Below are positions 4,494 through 6,754 of a stretch of DNA of 6,754 nucleotides, piece by piece; within the stretch, counting starts at the first letter, position 1; every line of letters starts with the position of its first letter. Source of the stretch: Campylobacteraceae bacterium. GTDB taxonomy: Bacteria; Campylobacterota; Campylobacteria; Campylobacterales; Sulfurovaceae. Under the pieces are notes generated by a model. The model did no database searches. It was not told where the DNA came from and saw only the letters and a list, made by a program, of their open reading frames with translations. The translations under genes and the position numbers were made by a program. The DNA lies in NCBI GenBank assembly GCA_027026055.1, contig JALVPA010000043.1:1-6754 (forward strand), in the 5' to 3' direction.

Positions 4494-6178
4494 ACGATCG
4501 CTTTTTTTTCGAGCTTTTCTACGATACGGTCGGCGATGCGCAATGCGTTGGCATAAATTGTCCAAGTATAAGGCGTCGAACCGCCTGTGGGCATAAACGA
4601 TGCATCCGCGACGAAGAGATTGGGGATATCGTGCGCTTGGCAATCGGCGTTGAGCACGCTGGTACGCGGATCGTCGCCGAAACGGCATCCTCCGGCGATA
4701 AGATTTTGCGGCGGCAGCGGCGAAACGCTTTCGACGATCTCTTCGGCGCCGAGCGCCTCCATCAAGCTGCGACACTTCTTTGCGATATGTCGCGCCACTT
4801 TCATATCGTGCGGATGCGCCCCGATACGCAGTTTGCCCACCGGCATCCCGAAGCGGTCTTTGTAGGCGGGATCAATCGTCACGTAACAGTCGGGGTTGGG
4901 CAACCAATCGTTGAAGATTTCGAAACGGATACGTTTGCCTTCTGTAAATTCGCGACGTAATTTCCGTGTCAACGCGTCGCCCCAAAGAAGTTTGCCGTCG
5001 TCGCGATAGCTTCGTTTGAGTGCGCGCGAAATGATGTTTTGGTGTTCGAACATCACCTCGACCAATCCGCCTTTGTAGTGTCCGTGCCACCAATCTTCGA
5101 GAAAATACCAATCGAGTATCGAGCGGTTGACGAAAAGTCCCGGTTGCATCAACGCCTCGAAATCGAGCCCTTTGCGTCTTTTGCGATAAAGAGTCCCTTC
5201 TATCGCGCCGCCTGCGGAAAAAACGAGATGTTTGCCGAGTTGCCCGCTACTGTTTGCCAATCCCCGCGGATGCGCTGCATTGGCGGAATTGAGAAGCAAG
5301 CGTACGCTTTCGTGCGCTTGCGCCGCGACGACGAAAAGGCGCGCTTCGATGCGCCCTTTTTTGCCGCTGATCGTATCGACGGTTTCGGCGTAGGCGACGC
5401 GATCGGGACGGTCGGTATAAAGCTTGGTAACATGGGTACGGCTGAGCAACGCAAGCTTTCCCGTTGCCATAGCGGGTACGACAAACACTTCTCTACCGCT
5501 GCCTTTCGCGCCGGAACTACACCCGTAACTCCCGCAGAAGTTGGAGTAGTAGCACGCTTTGCGATGCGCATTGTCGCGCGAAAGCACGGCGCGCGGTGTT
5601 ACGAGCGGCGTGACGCCCTCTTTTTTGCAGACGGCGTCGAAATAGGCGCTAAAGGCGTTTTCTTCGGTCGGCGGATAAGGGAAATTACCGTTTTTGCGCG
5701 GCGGCTCGAAAGGATGAGGACGGAAATCGCCGGAGATACCCACGAGTCTTTCCGCCAGATCGTAATAGGGTGCGAGGTCGTCGTAATCGATAGGCCAGTC
5801 GACGATGTTCGCACCTTCTATCGCACCGAAACGACTCAAAAGTTTGAAATCGTCCGGATGCATACGGTGAAACATACCGCTCATCAAATTGGACGAACCG
5901 CCCACCAGCGTACCGTTGAAAAAGCTCCATCCCGATTTGTAGGTGGGCGTAGCCTCCCATCCGTTGTCCGTTTTTTGTTCGATGAGGTGGTATTCGTCGA
6001 AATAGTTCGGTGTGACCAACTCGCGGCGACAATAAGCGATTTCGTCTTTGGTGAAATCTTCGCGTCGGATATACGCTCCCTTTTCGATCAATGCGACACG
6101 ATAGCCCGCTTGTGTCAAGGTATAGGCGACGGCGCTACCCGCCGCGCCCGATCCGATCACCGCTACGTCATAGGACAT
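4490..6178 (-). CDS. GMC-family FAD-dependent dehydrogenase, large subunit
   Basis: This 562-residue flavoprotein starts at ATG 6178-6176. A start at 6259 is possible but would add 27 residues lying in the preceding gene and without family character. GAGG lies upstream. The N-terminus is a Rossmann FAD-binding motif (GSGAAG, 9-14) with Glu32 at the end of strand 2. VGGSSNLMSGM (92-102) is the GMC signature region. Cys209, Cys215 and Cys220 followed by SSGAKGS fit the C-x5-C-x4-C region where FAD-glucose/fructose dehydrogenases bind a 3Fe-4S cluster. The C-terminal FAD/substrate part runs from GGCRFGDDP to the FPTGG..TI..ALRIAD type end. At the usual HxxG position there is Leu493, and the usual Asn/His before TLTI is Pro536. 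There is no signal peptide; export with the Tat-carrying small subunit is expected. The oxidised substrate (sugar, alcohol or acid) cannot be read from the sequence. Confidence 0.88.
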   Translation of the reverse strand: MSYDVAVIGSGAAGSAVAYTLTQAGYRVALIEKGAYIRREDFTKDEIAYCRRELVTPNYFDEYHLIEQKTDNGWEATPTYKSGWSFFNGTLVGGSSNLMSGMFHRMHPDDFKLLSRFGAIEGANIVDWPIDYDDLAPYYDLAERLVGISGDFRPHPFEPPRKNGNFPYPPTEENAFSAYFDAVCKKEGVTPLVTPRAVLSRDNAHRKACYYSNFCGSYGCSSGAKGSGREVFVVPAMATGKLALLSRTHVTKLYTDRPDRVAYAETVDTISGKKGRIEARLFVVAAQAHESVRLLLNSANAAHPRGLANSSGQLGKHLVFSAGGAIEGTLYRKRRKGLDFEALMQPGLFVNRSILDWYFLEDWWHGHYKGGLVEVMFEHQNIISRALKRSYRDDGKLLWGDALTRKLRREFTEGKRIRFEIFNDWLPNPDCYVTIDPAYKDRFGMPVGKLRIGAHPHDMKVARHIAKKCRSLMEALGAEEIVESVSPLPPQNLIAGGCRFGDDPRTSVLNADCQAHDIPNLFVADASFMPTGGSTPYTWTIYANALRIADRIVEKLEKKAIV

Positions 6179-6686
6179 CTTCGAGATACCTCGCTTTGGG
6201 GTGCGGCTCTCCGCCGCGCGTATGTAAGGCCTGCCATACGATACCTTTGGGATTGGCACCGTAAACGGGTGCGCCGAGCATTCCTTCCAATGTCAACGTT
6301 AAAATACGAGAAAGCCAATCGCTACCGTAACTTTCGTTTTCGTACTTTCTAAGCGCCGACTCTTTTTCTTTTTTCGTATAATGCAAAAACTTCCCTTCGG
6401 TACGCTTATCAAGCCTTTCTGCGCCTTCGACGACAAATCGACGAATATCTTTGTCGTAAGAGGGGTGAAAAATCGCCTTTTGCAAAAACAAAAGAGCCCC
6501 GACATTTTCGGCGGAAGGAAACCGCGTCCCCGCAGGAAACATATGCGCTTGTACCGCGGCGATAAGCGCGCGTACGGATAGAAAGCGTCGATAAAGCGTG
6601 TCGTCGGTATACGATACGGTAGTTTCGGCTACCAGCGGTGCGGCGGCGTTCAACCCGGAAAATAGAAGAAACTCCCTGCGTTTCAT
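6168..6686 (-). CDS. Gluconate 2-dehydrogenase subunit 3-like (gamma) protein, Tat signal
   Basis: This 172-residue protein begins with MKRREFLLFSG, a twin-arginine motif (Arg3-Arg4-x-Phe-Leu) followed by a short hydrophobic stretch and probable cleavage at LVA|ETT (after 20). The body matches the gluconate 2-dehydrogenase subunit 3 family: an early helix with HMFPAG (48-53) and a C-terminal EGMLGAPVYGANPKG segment (134-148) similar to the family's P-x-YGGN region, near a W at 151. In this class the small subunit escorts the flavin subunit across the membrane and helps it fold. Its TGA lies 11 bases inside the start of the GMC gene, so the two are translationally coupled. AAAGGAG precedes the ATG and an extended -10 promoter is present. 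The gene appears to be the first in its operon. Confidence 0.85.
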   Translation of the reverse strand: MKRREFLLFSGLNAAAPLVAETTVSYTDDTLYRRFLSVRALIAAVQAHMFPAGTRFPSAENVGALLFLQKAIFHPSYDKDIRRFVVEGAERLDKRTEGKFLHYTKKEKESALRKYENESYGSDWLSRILTLTLEGMLGAPVYGANPKGIVWQALHTRGGEPHPKARYLEDVL

Positions 6687-6711
6687 GACACTCCTTTGCG
6701 ATATCGTATGG

Positions 6712-6720
6712 ATTATAGCA
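6712..6720 (-). promoter_or_regulatory. Extended -10 promoter of the GMC dehydrogenase operon
   Basis: Read on the minus strand, TGCTATAAT (6720-6712) is a perfect extended -10 element. No good -35 is seen at the usual distance. The start would be near 6705, giving a leader of about 18 bases with AAAGGAG (6697-6691) before the ATG at 6686. Confidence 0.65.
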
Positions 6721-6738
6721 CATCTTGTGTGTAGTGTA

Positions 6739-6747
6739 TGTGGATAA
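6739..6747 (-). other. Perfect DnaA-box sequence (TTATCCACA)
   Basis: TTATCCACA on the minus strand is the consensus DnaA-binding nonamer. It lies about 20 bases upstream of the extended -10 element of the dehydrogenase operon, in the -35 to -60 zone. One box alone does not make an origin, but it may bind DnaA as a regulator. The window ends 7 bases further on, so neighbouring boxes cannot be judged. Confidence 0.4.
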
Positions 6748-6754
6748 GCGTCGA

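Noticed and set aside
4490..6259. Longer GMC start at 6259, adding 27 residues
   Set aside because: The added segment lies within the small-subunit gene and resembles neither a signal peptide nor the family. The Rossmann motif begins naturally after the ATG at 6178, which has GAGG upstream.
5039..6352. Long plus-strand open frame (437 codons) opposite the GMC gene
   Set aside because: It lies antisense to a flavoprotein with clear motifs, its translation is rich in Arg/Phe/Ile with no domain pattern, it has no ribosome binding site, and it extends into the opposite strand of the small subunit. It is a codon-bias shadow.
1..6754. CRISPR, tRNA/rRNA, insertion sequence, phage, toxin or defence genes
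   Set aside because: No spaced direct repeats, no cloverleaf-like segment, no transposase or integrase motifs, and no nuclease or helicase motifs in any credible reading frame. The MORN-type lipoprotein resembles YwqK 'antitoxin' repeats, but no toxin partner is present.

Overview
This window looks like chromosomal DNA from a Campylobacterota-type (epsilonproteobacterial) bacterium of moderate GC content, of the Sulfurovum/Sulfurimonas/Hydrogenimonas kind. That is inferred from gene content and style: AT-rich spacers, AAAGGAG ribosome binding sites, -10-dominated promoters, compact genes and many short exported proteins. It is not based on a database match. There are no RNA genes, insertion sequences, CRISPR arrays or phage genes.

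Layout. A small putative lipoprotein (8-217, minus) is divergent from an outer-membrane beta-barrel protein (about 298/328-981, plus). The barrel gene lacks a normal start codon in front of an otherwise clear signal peptide. A hairpin at 988-1002 separates it from a convergent three-gene minus-strand operon (2398 to 1003). That operon encodes a lipoprotein with 24-residue MORN-like repeats, a YgjP/DUF45 zinc metallohydrolase overlapping it by one base, and a one-TM zinc-ribbon protein. A divergent promoter region at about 2440-2555 leads into two tandem plus-strand paralogues (2556-3335 and 3424-4212). These are exported proteins whose whole mature chain is five repeats of exactly 48 residues. 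A DUF503/YlxP-like gene follows 5 bp later (4218-4493), and its stop codon overlaps the stop of the last transcription unit. That minus-strand unit (6686 to 4490) encodes a Tat-exported gluconate-dehydrogenase-subunit-3-like protein followed by a GMC-family FAD dehydrogenase large subunit.

How the genes work together. The GMC pair has the logic of gamma-alpha membrane/periplasmic dehydrogenases: the small subunit carries the twin-arginine signal and the flavoprotein, which has none, is carried along with it. The cytochrome c subunit expected next is absent, and both canonical GMC active-site positions look substituted, so substrate and electron acceptor are open. The two five-repeat proteins are the most unusual content. 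Their predicted beta-beta-alpha-beta unit, exact 48-residue period and number five suggest a closed five-fold ring. The repeat resembles, from memory, the C-terminal repeats of plant MUT9-like kinases (DUF7477). Nothing in the window tells what they bind.
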